Assembly (NCBI RefSeq): GCF_030816915.1
Contig: NZ_JAUSYN010000002.1
Location: forward strand, 620,001 to 684,000
Reading direction: 5' to 3'
From: Streptomyces sp. B3I8
Lineage (GTDB): Bacteria > Actinomycetota > Actinomycetes > Streptomycetales > Streptomycetaceae
Length of the DNA: 64,000 nucleotides
The position numbers were made by a program, and so were the translations under genes. Of this stretch, positions 18,480 to 27,055 are shown in pieces; the stretch's first letter is position 1, and each line of letters begins with the position of its first letter. Under the pieces are notes generated by a model. The model saw nothing but the letters and a program-made list of their open reading frames with translations, did not search any database and was not told the DNA's origin.

Positions 18480-19235
18480 TCAGGCGGCGGCCCGCGTCGC
18501 GACGACCAGCCGGCCGCGCGGGCTGCCGTCGGGCCGCCGCCCGAACTCCGGCAGGGCGCGCAGCCCGACCTCGAATCCGGCGCCCTCCAGTGCGCGCAGC
18601 ACGTCGCCGAGACGGAACGTCCGGTAGTACATGACGAACGGCGGCCGCCACAGCGCGTTGCGCACCCGCATCGCCGTGTCGAAGCCGAGCAGGGCCCAGT
18701 ACCAGGGCGACGTGAGGGGCGGCGGGGCGCCGATCGGGAAGGCGAACCGCCCGCCCGGCCGCAGTACCGCGTGGACCTGGGCGAACAGCGCCGGCAGTTC
18801 CCGGGGCAGGAAGTGCCCGAACGCCCCGAAGCTGACGACCAGGTCGAAGTCCGGCCCGAAGGGCAGCGCCCGGGCGTCCCCACGCACCCAGTCGACACCC
18901 GGTCCGACGGCCCCGGCTCCGGTCCCGGCGCCCCGGTCCAGCTCCCGCCGCCGGGCCTGCGCGAGCATCCCCGCGCTGATGTCGACGCCGGTGACACCGG
19001 CCCCGCACACCGCGCGCAGCACGTCCGTCCCCGCCCCGGTGCCGCAGCACAGGTCGAGGCCGCGCTCGAAGGGGCCCAGTCCGGTGAGGGCGCGGGTCAC
19101 CGAGTCGAGGACGGCGTCGGAGGTGCGGAACGGCGTGTGGTCGAACTTGGGCGCGAGGAGGTCGTAGCCGTGCTCGACGGACGACAGCGCCTGGACGGCC
19201 AGTTCATGGAGGCCGGGGCCCTGGGGAGAGAACAT
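18480..19235 (-). CDS. SAM-dependent class I methyltransferase
   Basis: 251 residues from ATG 19235 (GGGGAGAGAAC upstream; an earlier start was rejected because it adds a non-conserved Arg-rich stretch). Motif I is LDLCCGTGAGTDVLR (about 66-80), motif II acidic VTGVDISAGMLAQARRR, motif IV FDLVVSFGAFGHFL, and post-motif VLRPGGRFAF. A UbiE/Methyltransf_11-type fold. The C-terminal part is extended with YWALLGFDTAMRVRNALWRPP, which may form the substrate pocket. Substrate unknown. It is convergent with the CE7 esterase. Confidence 0.88.
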   Translation of the reverse strand: MFSPQGPGLHELAVQALSSVEHGYDLLAPKFDHTPFRTSDAVLDSVTRALTGLGPFERGLDLCCGTGAGTDVLRAVCGAGVTGVDISAGMLAQARRRELDRGAGTGAGAVGPGVDWVRGDARALPFGPDFDLVVSFGAFGHFLPRELPALFAQVHAVLRPGGRFAFPIGAPPPLTSPWYWALLGFDTAMRVRNALWRPPFVMYYRTFRLGDVLRALEGAGFEVGLRALPEFGRRPDGSPRGRLVVATRAAA

Positions 19236-19320
19236 CACCGCACAGCCTATGCGCGGCCGTGCCGCCCGTGCGCCCGGCCGCGACGGTCGTCGTTCCTCGA
19301 CCAAATCCGAGTGGGACCGC

Positions 19321-20113
19321 TCAGTCCCTGAGCGCCTCCAGCGTGGACTCGGTGTCCGTCTTCAGCCAGTCGGTGACCTCGTCGAGTTCGGGCGGGTCCT
19401 TGTCCTCGTCGTAGGAGGTGAGGTAACTGCTGTACGTCATCGTCCACGTCATCCAGCCGTCCCGCACGGCGAGGGTGGCGTAACGGGAGCCGCTCGTGGT
19501 GTCGCCGGTGGTGTCCTGGCTGACCAGGTACGCCTCGTCACCGATGCCGTCGACGGTGTCCACGTCGTAACCGTCGTGGAGGTCCCCGTACTTCTTCCAG
19601 ACGGCCCGGAACTCCGGCCCCGGATCGGTCCGCTTGTGCAGGTCCAACTGGAGGGTGAGGTAGGCGTCCGCGTAGCTCGACGTGGTCTTCTTCAGGTTCA
19701 GGCTGCAGTAACTCTGGTCGAGCGCGGTGTCCTTCAGGGAGTTGTGGGTCGGGGAGCCGCTGTCGTCCGGGTACTCGTCGTCGAAGGACGAGTGGTCGGC
19801 CTTGCCGCACAGGTTGGCCGCGGCGGTGTAGCCGCGCAGATCGGCGTCGTCCTTCCCGGCGTCGAGGGCGAGGAACGCGACGGCCCAGGCCGCGGAGGCG
19901 ACCACGGCCCCGACGGCCGCCCACAGCACCGCCCGTCCGGCCCCGCCGCTGCCGCCGGGAGGCGGCGCCGAAGTCGCGGCGTACGGTCCGGGCGAGGCGT
20001 AGGGGGCCGCCGCCCGGCGGCGGGTACGAGTAGGCGCTCGGGGGCGCCGGCGGCGGCGGCTCCGGCGGCTCGGGGGGCTCGGGGGGCTGCGAAGGCTTCG
20101 GCGGCGTGGACAT
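19321..20113 (-). pseudogene. Membrane-anchored protein with proline-rich N-terminus, interrupted by a +1 frameshift
   Basis: The start MSTPPKPSQPPEPPEPPEPPPP (ATG 20113) continues into AYSYPPPGGG in one frame. The expected continuation (PYASPGPYAATSAPPPGG, then a TM helix GRAVLWAAVGAVVASAAWAVAFLAL, then an extracellular domain with two Cys) is in the next frame. The switch falls in a run of five G on the plus strand (20002-20006); four G would restore one frame of ~263 residues. It resembles the common actinobacterial layout Pro-rich tail, single TM, unknown extracellular domain. A sequencing error in the homopolymer and a true mutation are both possible. Confidence 0.7.
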
Positions 20114-20575
20114 GATGTGACGATAATGCTCGATGAGTGGTCAAGTCCCCCTCCGTGCCGCACCGTTGTGGTTTGCGGTGATCCGCGAGGAGGCCCGAGA
20201 GCGGGTTTCGGCCACCTGGCCCCGGGCCGGGCGGACCGGGAGGTCCGAGCGCAACCGGAAGCCCGACCGGACGCCTCGGCCCGGGGTCGACGGCCATTGA
20301 CGTCCGCGGGTCAAGTGCTACAGTGCGAAGAGCACCTGTGTCACGCCCCGTCCGGGGCGCCGGTGCCGCTGTCACTCTCTTTTCCCGCCGCCCCGCCCGT
20401 CGTACGACCGGCCGGTGGCTTCTCACCCGGTATTCCGCCGACACCGCGGTTCCCTGTAGCGGAACACGGCCGGGATGCCGTTCTCGCCGCTCCGTGGAGA
20501 CGTGCCCACCGGCCCTCCCCCCGCGGCCCTCTCCCCTACCGCGTGCTGTCGCGTTCCGTCCCGAAAGGCCCCTCC
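20114..20575. other. Upstream region and long C-rich leader of the rho gene
   Basis: 462 bp without a gene. A HrdB-type promoter is visible at 20297-20324. From its predicted start (~20331) to the rho ATG is ~245 nt, a long untranslated leader rich in C and poor in G stretches (for example around 20385-20400 and 20515-20545). This resembles the unstructured C-rich rut sites Rho binds and could allow autoregulation. Confidence 0.5.
20297..20324 (+). promoter_or_regulatory. Promoter of the rho gene
   Basis: TTGACG (20297-20302), 16-bp spacer, TACAGT (20319-20324): close to the vegetative sigma consensus. The -35 is part of the inverted repeat TTGAC-N8-GTCAA (20297-20314), possibly an operator. 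Confidence 0.6.
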
Positions 20576-21805
20576 ATGACGACCACCACCTCCACCCTCG
20601 GACGATCCGCCGCGGCACGGCGGACCCCCGACCGCACCACGAGCGGCCCCGCCGCCGCTCGCACCCCGGACCGTGCGGGCCCCGACCGCACCTCCGCGCG
20701 CACCGCCGCCGGTCTCCTCGACGTCGACCGGCACGGCAAGGGGCACCTGCGCACCGGCGACTTCCTGCCCACGCCCGCCGACGCCGAGGTCCCGGCCGCG
20801 CTGGTCCGCCGGTACGGGCTGCGCACCGGCGACCATGTCGAGGGCGTGCTCGGCGACCGGCATGCCCTGACCGACGTCGCCCGGGTCGGCGGCCGCACCC
20901 CCGGCGAGGCCCGGCACCGGCCGCACTTCCACGACCTCACCCCGCTGCACCCCCGGGACCGACTGCGCCTGGAACACCCGGCGAGCGGGGTCTCCGGACG
21001 CCTGATCGACCTGCTCGCGCCGGTCGGCAAGGGGCAGCGCGGGCTGATCGTCGCCCCGCCCAAGACCGGCAAGACCGTACTGCTGCAGCAGATCGCCGCG
21101 GCCGTGGCGGGCAACCATCCGGAGAGTCACCTCATGGTGCTGCTGCTCGACGAGCGGCCCGAGGAGGTGACCGACATGCGGCGCTCGGTGCGGGGCGAGG
21201 TGTACGCCTCCACGTTCGACCGGGCGCCCAAGGACCACATCGCGCTCGCCGAACTCGTCGTGGAGCGCGCCAAACGGCTCGTCGAACAGGGCCGTGACGT
21301 GGTGATCCTGCTCGACTCGCTGACCCGGCTGTGCCGCGCCCACAACAACGCGGCGGGCTCCGGCGGCCGCACGCTCAGCGGCGGCGTCGACGCGGCGGCG
21401 CTGCTCGGCCCGAAGCGGTTCTTCGGGGCCGCGCGGCTCGCCGAGGAGGGCGGTTCGCTCACCATCCTGGCCACCGCCCTGGTGGAGACCGGCTCGCGGG
21501 CCGACGACTACTTCTTCGAGGAGCTCAAGAGCACCGGCAACATGGAACTGCGGCTCGACCGCACCCTGGCCGGCCGGCGTGTCTTCCCCGCCGTGGATCT
21601 CGCGGGCTCGGGCACCCGGCGCGAGGAACTCCTGCTGCCGCCCAGCGAGTTGACCACCGTACGCGGACTGCGGCGAGCCCTCGTGTCCCGCGACGGGCAG
21701 GGCCAGGGACCCGGCGGCTACGAGACGCTGCTGCAGCGGCTGCGCGGCACTCCGGACAACGCCACGTTCCTGCACCAGGTCCAGCCGACGCTGCGACAGG
21801 GGTGA
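20576..21805 (+). CDS. rho: Transcription termination factor Rho (short form)
   Basis: 409 residues from ATG 20576 (GAAAGG 8 bp upstream). This is close to the 419 residues of E. coli Rho and much shorter than the ~650-700-residue housekeeping Rho of Streptomyces, which has a long Arg/Asp-rich insert. The N-terminal RNA-binding domain spans about 45-125 (GLLDVDRHGKGHLRTGDFLP). Walker A PPKTGKT is at 161-167, the catalytic DERPEEVTDM at 192-201, Walker B VVILLDSLTRL near 242-252, Q-loop region TLSGGVDAAALLGPKRFFGAARLAEEGGSLTI, and R-loop ELKSTGNMELRLDR. All ATPase and translocation motifs look intact. It is probably a second Rho paralogue. Divergent from the frameshifted membrane gene. Confidence 0.93.
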   Translation: MTTTTSTLGRSAAARRTPDRTTSGPAAARTPDRAGPDRTSARTAAGLLDVDRHGKGHLRTGDFLPTPADAEVPAALVRRYGLRTGDHVEGVLGDRHALTDVARVGGRTPGEARHRPHFHDLTPLHPRDRLRLEHPASGVSGRLIDLLAPVGKGQRGLIVAPPKTGKTVLLQQIAAAVAGNHPESHLMVLLLDERPEEVTDMRRSVRGEVYASTFDRAPKDHIALAELVVERAKRLVEQGRDVVILLDSLTRLCRAHNNAAGSGGRTLSGGVDAAALLGPKRFFGAARLAEEGGSLTILATALVETGSRADDYFFEELKSTGNMELRLDRTLAGRRVFPAVDLAGSGTRREELLLPPSELTTVRGLRRALVSRDGQGQGPGGYETLLQRLRGTPDNATFLHQVQPTLRQG

Positions 21806-21905
21806 GCGCGGCGCCGCGCGGCGGCTGCGTCAACCGGGTGCCGGATCCGCCCGTTCGGACCGGTCCGACCGGCGCGGGCGGACTCCCTTCCCGACCGTAG
21901 CCGGT

Positions 21906-23138
21906 ATGACCATCGGCTTCTCACACCGCATTGCCGTCTGTGGCGCCACTCTCTGCGCGGTCGGCGCGCTGGCCCTCGCGCCGAGCCCGTCCGCCGCCGA
22001 CGCGGCCCCTCCCGCACCGGCGTCCGAGGCGTCCTTGATGTCGCCGACGGCACCGGCTCCGGCACCGGACCCGGCGGCCGACGGAGCGGACACGCGGGTG
22101 CGGCCGGGGGCGGGGGCGCCCGCGGTCCCGGAGGTCTCCGCACTCTCCTGGCTGGTGGCCGACGCCGACACCGGGGACGTGCTCGCCGCGCACGACCCGC
22201 ACCGCCCGCTGCCGCCCGCCAGCACCCTGAAGGCACTGTTCGCGCTCACCGTGCTCCCCGCCCTGCCCGGCGACGCCCGGCACACCGTCGACGAGAGCGA
22301 ACTGCGCGACATCGGCCCCGGCAGCAGCCTCGTCGGTGTCGCCGAGGGACTCACCTACACCGTGGCCGACCTGTGGCGCGGGGTGTTCCTCAGCTCCGGC
22401 AACGACGCGGTGCACGTGCTGGCCGCGATGAACGGCGGCCTGGCGGCCACCACCCGCCGGATGCAGGCCACGGCACGGGAACTCGGTGCCCGGGACACCC
22501 ATGTGGTCTCGCCCGACGGCTACGACCGGCCCGGGCAGGTGTCCTCGGCGTACGACCTCGCCGTGTTCGGCCGCGCCGGACTGCACGACGCGGACTTCGC
22601 ACGGTACTGCGCCACGCCCGAGGCCTACTTCCCCGGGTACGGGCAGCCGTACGGCATCCAGAACACCAACCGCCTGCTGACCGGAACCGACGGGGTGGCC
22701 CCGTACCCGGGCCTGATCGGCGTCAAGAACGGCTACACCAGCGGTGCCGGCAACACGCTGATCGCCGCGGCGCGCCGGGGCGGCCGCACGCTGGTCGTGA
22801 CGGTCCTCCACCCGCAGGCGGGAGGCGGCTTCCAGGTGTACGAGGAGGCGCGCGCGCTGCTCGACTGGGGGTTCGCGGCGGAGGGCCATGTGACGGCGGT
22901 GGGCTCCCTGGAGCCCCGCCACCCTACGAAGACACCCCCGGCGCCGGCCTCCGCCCCCGCGAGGGCCCGCCCCGGCCCGCCGGCCCGGGCCCACGCCTCG
23001 GCCGGCCCGCACTGGCCGACGGGCGTGGCGGTGGTGTGCGGGGCGGCGCTGTCGGCGGCGACGGTGCTCACCCTCGTGCTGCGCGCCGCGTCCCGTCGCC
23101 GCAGGGGGGTGACTCCCGGGGCCCGGCGCGTTCGGTGA
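21906..23138 (+). CDS. D-alanyl-D-alanine carboxypeptidase (penicillin-binding protein, S11 family)
   Basis: 410 residues. Signal peptide (about 1-33), an Ala/Pro-rich linker to about 72, then a serine-type DD-peptidase domain with SxxK as PASTLK (Ser106, Lys109), SxN as SSGN (163-166) and the KTG box as KNGYTSG (Lys274). KNG for KTG occurs in several S11 enzymes. It trims D-Ala from peptidoglycan stem peptides outside the cell. A Pro/Ala spacer and a C-terminal TM helix (WPTGVAVVCGAALSAATVLTLVL) followed by RRRRG anchor it in the membrane. It starts 100 bp after rho. Confidence 0.93.
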   Translation: MTIGFSHRIAVCGATLCAVGALALAPSPSAADAAPPAPASEASLMSPTAPAPAPDPAADGADTRVRPGAGAPAVPEVSALSWLVADADTGDVLAAHDPHRPLPPASTLKALFALTVLPALPGDARHTVDESELRDIGPGSSLVGVAEGLTYTVADLWRGVFLSSGNDAVHVLAAMNGGLAATTRRMQATARELGARDTHVVSPDGYDRPGQVSSAYDLAVFGRAGLHDADFARYCATPEAYFPGYGQPYGIQNTNRLLTGTDGVAPYPGLIGVKNGYTSGAGNTLIAAARRGGRTLVVTVLHPQAGGGFQVYEEARALLDWGFAAEGHVTAVGSLEPRHPTKTPPAPASAPARARPGPPARAHASAGPHWPTGVAVVCGAALSAATVLTLVLRAASRRRRGVTPGARRVR

Positions 23139-23183
23139 CCGGCGGACGAGCGTGCCGCGGGCCACCCGACGCCGCCGTACGAT

Positions 23184-24278
23184 CTACCCGGCGCTCGGAG
23201 CCGGCAGCGGCGGCACCGCCGAGACGGCGCCCACCGGGCGGCCGCCGCCCAGCAGCACCGCCCCCGAGAACGGCTTCAGGACGTCCCCCTCCACCCCCGC
23301 CCACTCCAGCGCGGCGGCGGTCACCGGCACCCTCGCCCGCTCGGCCCCGTCGGACACCTTCACCGCCACCGCGCGTCCGTCCGGCAGCGCGGCCACCTGT
23401 ACTCCTTCGAAGCCGTCCTTGGACAGCAGCCCCGGCACCGCCCGCATCAGGGCCGCCACGTCGCGGGTGCTCCCGGACGCCATCTCCGGGTGCTCCCGCA
23501 TCGCGTCCGCCACGCGTGCCTCCGGCGTTCCGGCCGGCGCGGTGGTGAGCCGGGCCGCCGCCCGTGCGAGTCCCCGCAGGGAGACGGCGAACAGCGGGGC
23601 GCCGCAGCCGTCGACGCTGACCCGGGCGATCCGCTGTCCGGTCAGCTCCTCGGCCGTCGCGGCAACCGCCCGCTGCAACGGGTGCCCGGGATCGAGGTAG
23701 TCCTCCAGCGACCAACCGTTCACCCGGCACGTGTACAGCATCGCCGCGTGCTTGCCGGAACAGTTCTGGGCGAGCCGCGACGGTGCCCGTCCCGCCCGGA
23801 TCCACTCGTCCCGCTCCCCCGTGCCGTACGGCAGGTCGGGCACGTTGCGCAGGTCGTGCTCGGTGAGCCCGGCCCGCTCCAGGAGGCGGCGCACGCCGTC
23901 GAGGTGCCGCTCCTGGCCCGAGTGGCTCGCCGCGGCCAGCGACAGCGGCTCCCCGTCGAGCGGCAGTCCGGCCCGCACCATCGCGACCGCCTGGACGGGC
24001 TTGAGCGCGGAGCGCGGATAGAACGCGGCCTCGGTGTCGCCGACGTCCAGCAGCGTCTCGCCGCCCGTCCCGAGGACGACGACCGACCCGTAGTGGACCC
24101 CCTCGACGAGTCCGCCGCGCACCACGTGGGCGACGGGGGCGTGGCGCGGCTCCCGGATCACGGGGGCGTCGGCCACTCCGGCGCGGGGGGCCGGGGTCAC
24201 GGCCCCGACCCCGGTTCCGGGCTCGGGGTGCCGGTGCCGGTCCGGGGTGACGGTTCCGGGCTCGGGGTGCTCGCTCAA
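23184..24278 (-). CDS. L-asparaginase II family protein (AnsA / Rhizobium type)
   Basis: 364 residues. The first ~40 (HPEPGT repeats) are low-complexity. The catalytic domain has HVVRGGLVEGVHYGSVVVL, the Ser-Lys pair in RSALKPVQAVAM, ASHSGQERHLDGV and the Cys/Lys zinc-site segment NCSGKHAAML typical of the thermolabile rhizobial asparaginase family, which is unrelated to the E. coli type I/II fold. It converts L-asparagine to aspartate and ammonia. Its ATG overlaps the stop of the GntR gene by 4 bp (ATGA), so the two form an operon and the regulator probably senses asparagine, aspartate or a linked acid. Confidence 0.9.
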   Translation of the reverse strand: MSEHPEPGTVTPDRHRHPEPGTGVGAVTPAPRAGVADAPVIREPRHAPVAHVVRGGLVEGVHYGSVVVLGTGGETLLDVGDTEAAFYPRSALKPVQAVAMVRAGLPLDGEPLSLAAASHSGQERHLDGVRRLLERAGLTEHDLRNVPDLPYGTGERDEWIRAGRAPSRLAQNCSGKHAAMLYTCRVNGWSLEDYLDPGHPLQRAVAATAEELTGQRIARVSVDGCGAPLFAVSLRGLARAAARLTTAPAGTPEARVADAMREHPEMASGSTRDVAALMRAVPGLLSKDGFEGVQVAALPDGRAVAVKVSDGAERARVPVTAAALEWAGVEGDVLKPFSGAVLLGGGRPVGAVSAVPPLPAPSAG

Positions 24279-25006
24279 CTCTCCGGTCCGCCTTCCGTGG
24301 GGGTGTCCGTGCGCGCCGGGCGCACGATGTCCGTGAGGGTGGTCTCGACGCGGTCGAGGTGGTGGGACATGGCCCGCACCGCGTCCTGTTCACGGCCGTC
24401 GCGCAGGGCTTCTACGATCGCGCGATGCTCACGGTCGGACTGCTCGCGCCGGCCGCCCAGATCGTTGAGGAAGGCGGACTGGCGGGCGAGCGCGTCCCGG
24501 ATCTCCTCGATCACCCGGCGGAAGACCGGGTTCCGGGCGGCCTCGGCCACACGGAGGTGGAAGAGGGTGTCCATCGCCACCCAGGCGGTGGTGTCCGTCT
24601 CCCGCTCCATGCGGTCCAGGAGGCCGGTCAGCCGGTCCAGGTCCTCAGGGGTGCGGCGCAGTGCCGCGTAGCCGGCCACCGGGATCTCGACGTGCCGCCG
24701 CACTTCGAGCAGGTCGCCGGCCGTGTAGTCGCCGAAGGTGAGGTCCCGGGCCGTGTCGGCGACGACGAAGGTGCCCCTGCCGGTCCGGGAGACGGTCAGT
24801 CCCATGGTCTGCAGGGCGCGCAGGGCCTCGCGCACAACGGGGCGGCTCACCTCCAGGGCACGGCACAGTTCGGCCTCGGAGGGCAGCCGGTCGCCGATCG
24901 CGTACTCGCCGCGCTCTATGGCACCGCGCAGGTGGGTGAGCACCGCCTCCATGGCGCTGACCCGCCGCGGGGTCCCGACGCCTGTCTGGCTGTCTGACAG
25001 GTTCAC
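24275..25006 (-). CDS. GntR family regulator, FCD (FadR-type) subfamily
   Basis: 243 residues from GTG 25006 with AGGAT upstream; ATG 24952 (MEAVLTHLR) is an alternative. The N-terminal winged helix reads RLPSEAELCRALEVSRPVVREALRALQTMGLTVSRTGRGTFV. The C-terminal all-helical FCD domain has the metal/ligand-binding pattern (D in MDTLFHLRVAEAARN, H in REQSDREHRAIVEALRDGREQDAVRAMSHHL). It is translationally coupled to the asparaginase gene. The palindrome CTGTCTGACAG (24990-25000), which contains GT-N3-AC as in FCD operators, lies over the first codons and suggests autorepression. Confidence 0.92.
   Translation of the reverse strand: MNLSDSQTGVGTPRRVSAMEAVLTHLRGAIERGEYAIGDRLPSEAELCRALEVSRPVVREALRALQTMGLTVSRTGRGTFVVADTARDLTFGDYTAGDLLEVRRHVEIPVAGYAALRRTPEDLDRLTGLLDRMERETDTTAWVAMDTLFHLRVAEAARNPVFRRVIEEIRDALARQSAFLNDLGGRREQSDREHRAIVEALRDGREQDAVRAMSHHLDRVETTLTDIVRPARTDTPTEGGPES
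24990..25000. promoter_or_regulatory. Candidate GntR/FCD operator CTGTCTGACAG
   Basis: An 11-bp perfect palindrome inside the larger CCTGTC/GACAGG repeat (24981-25001), matching the GT-N3-AC core seen in FadR-like operators. It sits 6-16 bp inside the predicted coding start, so it either supports roadblock repression or points to the later ATG at 24952. Confidence 0.45.
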
Positions 25007-25074
25007 CAGGCGATCCTGCGGCCGCGGAAACGTTTCTGTCAAGCTCCCGCCCGGCGGTGGAACTCCACCGGGCC

Positions 25075-25115
25075 CCCGTCCGGCGGGACCGCGCGCCGCG
25101 GCCCCGCCGGACGGG
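25075..25115 (-). terminator. Terminator after uppP
   Basis: Perfect 13-bp stem CCCGTCCGGCGGG (25075-25087) and CCCGCCGGACGGG (25103-25115), just beyond the uppP stop on the minus strand and upstream of the GntR gene. Confidence 0.75.
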
Positions 25116-25127
25116 AACGGAAGGTGG

Positions 25128-25964
25128 TCAGCTGTCGAGCACACCCGCGCCGAGCAGACCCATCAGGGCCACGCCCACCACGATGCGGTAGATCACGAAT
25201 GCGTTGAAGGAGTGCTTGGCGACGAACTTCAGCAGCCAGGAGATGGACGCGTAGGCGACCACGAACGACACGATCGTGCCCGCGGCCAGCGGCGCGACGC
25301 CCACGCCGGCGCCCAGCGCGTCCTTCAGCTCGTACAGGCCGGCACCGGTGAGCGCGGGGATGCCGAGGAAGAACGACAGACGGGTCGCGGCGACGCGGTC
25401 CAGGTCGAGGATGAGCGCCGTGGACATCGTGGCGCCGGAGCGGGAGAAGCCGGGGAAGAGCAGTGCCAGGATCTGCGAGGTGCCGACCAGCATCGCGTCC
25501 TTGAACGACGTGTCGTCCTCGCCCCGCTTGTGCCGGCCCATCTGATCGGCCGCCCACATCACCCCGCTGCCGACGATGAGCGAGGCCGCCACCACCCACA
25601 GCGAGGCCAGCGGCCCCTCGATCAGCGGCTTGGCGGCCAGGCCCACGATCACGATCGGCACGGTCGCCGCGATCACCCACCAGGCGAACTTGTAGTCGTG
25701 GTTGTGCCGTTCCTCGCGGTGGGCCAGGCCGCGGAACCAGGCGGAGACGATCCGCACGATGTCCTTGAAGAAGTACACGAGCACCGCGGCGATCGCGCCG
25801 ACCTGGATGACGGCCGAGAACCCGACGACGGCGTCGTCGTCGACGGGAATGCCCATCAGTCCCTCGGTGATCTTCAGATGGCCGGTGGAGGAGACGGGCA
25901 GGAATTCGGTCACCCCCTCGACGGCTCCGAGGACGACGGCCTGACCGACGTTGATGACGCTCAT
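25128..25964 (-). CDS. uppP: Undecaprenyl-diphosphatase UppP (BacA)
   Basis: 278 residues, about 8 TM helices, full length for the family. It dephosphorylates undecaprenyl diphosphate to recycle the lipid carrier of cell-wall synthesis and gives bacitracin tolerance. Conserved catalytic motifs: EGVTEFLPVSSTGHL (about 16-30) and PGFSRSGAT (about 175-183). Start at ATG 25964; an upstream Arg-rich extension is unlikely. Streptomyces usually has more than one uppP; this one lies beside the crcB operon with a 310-bp gap. Confidence 0.94.
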   Translation of the reverse strand: MSVINVGQAVVLGAVEGVTEFLPVSSTGHLKITEGLMGIPVDDDAVVGFSAVIQVGAIAAVLVYFFKDIVRIVSAWFRGLAHREERHNHDYKFAWWVIAATVPIVIVGLAAKPLIEGPLASLWVVAASLIVGSGVMWAADQMGRHKRGEDDTSFKDAMLVGTSQILALLFPGFSRSGATMSTALILDLDRVAATRLSFFLGIPALTGAGLYELKDALGAGVGVAPLAAGTIVSFVVAYASISWLLKFVAKHSFNAFVIYRIVVGVALMGLLGAGVLDS

Positions 25965-26275
25965 GGGATCCAGTTCTGCTCGCGGGAGACGTGTGGCGCG
26001 GACACGCCAGGAACGCACGTGTACGTAAGGACGGCGACGGGACCGCGGCAAGTTGTCCGGCAGGAGCGTCTTGCCCACGGTGTGTCAGCGGCCTGTCGGC
26101 GGTGTGCCGACGGCGGGGACAGTCTTACTACACGAAGGTGCGGGCCTCCGCACCGCCCTGGGGCTGCACGGGATCGGGCCTGCGCACGCACGCGCGGAAG
26201 CGGCCCCGCACCGCCGTGCGAGGGCGGCACGAGGAGTGGCATGGCGACATGCCTCCGCGCTGCCGGGGGCTGCCC
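25965..26275. other. Intergenic region upstream of uppP
   Basis: 311 bp between the crcB operon end and uppP, both on the minus strand. It holds a weak inverted repeat GTCGGC-GGTGT-GCCGAC (26095-26111) that may be a terminator of the crcB operon or part of the uppP control region. No gene seen. Confidence 0.4.
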
Positions 26276-26651
26276 TCAGCGCCACAGGACTCCGGCGAGC
26301 GAGACGCCGGCGAACGCGGCGGCGAGCCCGGCCGCCACACTCGCCGCCGCGTTGAGGACCGCGTAGGAGCGGGCGCCGTCCTGCGCCAGGCGCAGGGTCT
26401 CGTAGGAGAAGGTCGAGTAGGTGGTCAGGGCCCCGCACAGACCGGTGCCGAGCAGCAGTTGCAGCCGCGAGCCGGCCGCACCCGCGGTCGCGGCGCCGGT
26501 CAGGGAGGCCGAGGATCACGCACCCGGCGACGTTGACGACGAAGGTGCCCCAGGGGAAGACCGAGTCGTGCCGGGCCTGCACCGCACGGTCGGTGAGGTA
26601 GCGCAGCGGTGCGCCGACCATGGCACCCGCGACGACCAGCAGCCAGTTCAC
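26276..26651 (-). pseudogene. crcB: Fluoride channel CrcB (Fluc), second subunit, with a +1 frameshift
   Basis: GTG 26651 begins [25 protein letters not shown], and WGTFVVNVAGCVILGL carries the conserved pore Asn. After that the frame is lost. One base less in the GGG run at 26503-26505 (plus strand) restores LTGAATAGAAGSRLQLLLGTGLCGALTTYSTFSYETLRLAQDG and a proper end at 26276-26278 (about 124 residues), including the central Na-binding GALTTYSTF motif. The rest is fully conserved, so the break is either very recent or a sequencing error. It overlaps the DUF190 gene by 4 bp and would pair with the other CrcB as a dual-topology heterodimer. Confidence 0.8.
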
Positions 26652-27055
26652 GAACGGTTCTTACCTTCCTCGGTCCGATTCGTCCCGATACTGCCCGTCG
26701 GTTGCCCGGTCTCCCGGTCGTCCGGCCATGCGGGGGCGAGCACCTCGCACGCGTCGAGGACGGCGAGTCCGTCGGTGAGCAGTTCCTCGATCCGGGGAAG
26801 GAAGGCCCGTACGCGGTCCTCGGCGTCCACGATCACGACGGCCACGGGGAGGTCCTCGCCGAGCGAGAGCAGCCGGGAGGTGTGGATCACCGAGGAGGCG
26901 CCGAACCCCTCGATGCCGCGGAACACGCTCGCGCCGGCGAGGCCGGCGGCGTGCGCCCGGTGCACGATCTCCGCGTACACGGGCTTGTGGTGCCAGGTGT
27001 CGCACTCGCCGACGAGGACGGTCAGGCGCAGGGCGCGACGGGTGGGGACGGTCAT
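26648..27055 (-). CDS. DUF190 domain protein of the fluoride operon
   Basis: 135 residues from ATG 27055. The DUF190 core is [81 protein letters not shown], a ferredoxin-like PII-type fold with the conserved GxEGFG loop. It overlaps both crcB genes by 4 bp each. DUF190 proteins are regularly encoded with crcB and probably regulate the channel (inference); no enzymatic motif is visible. Confidence 0.9.
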   Translation of the reverse strand: MTVPTRRALRLTVLVGECDTWHHKPVYAEIVHRAHAAGLAGASVFRGIEGFGASSVIHTSRLLSLGEDLPVAVVIVDAEDRVRAFLPRIEELLTDGLAVLDACEVLAPAWPDDRETGQPTGSIGTNRTEEGKNRS

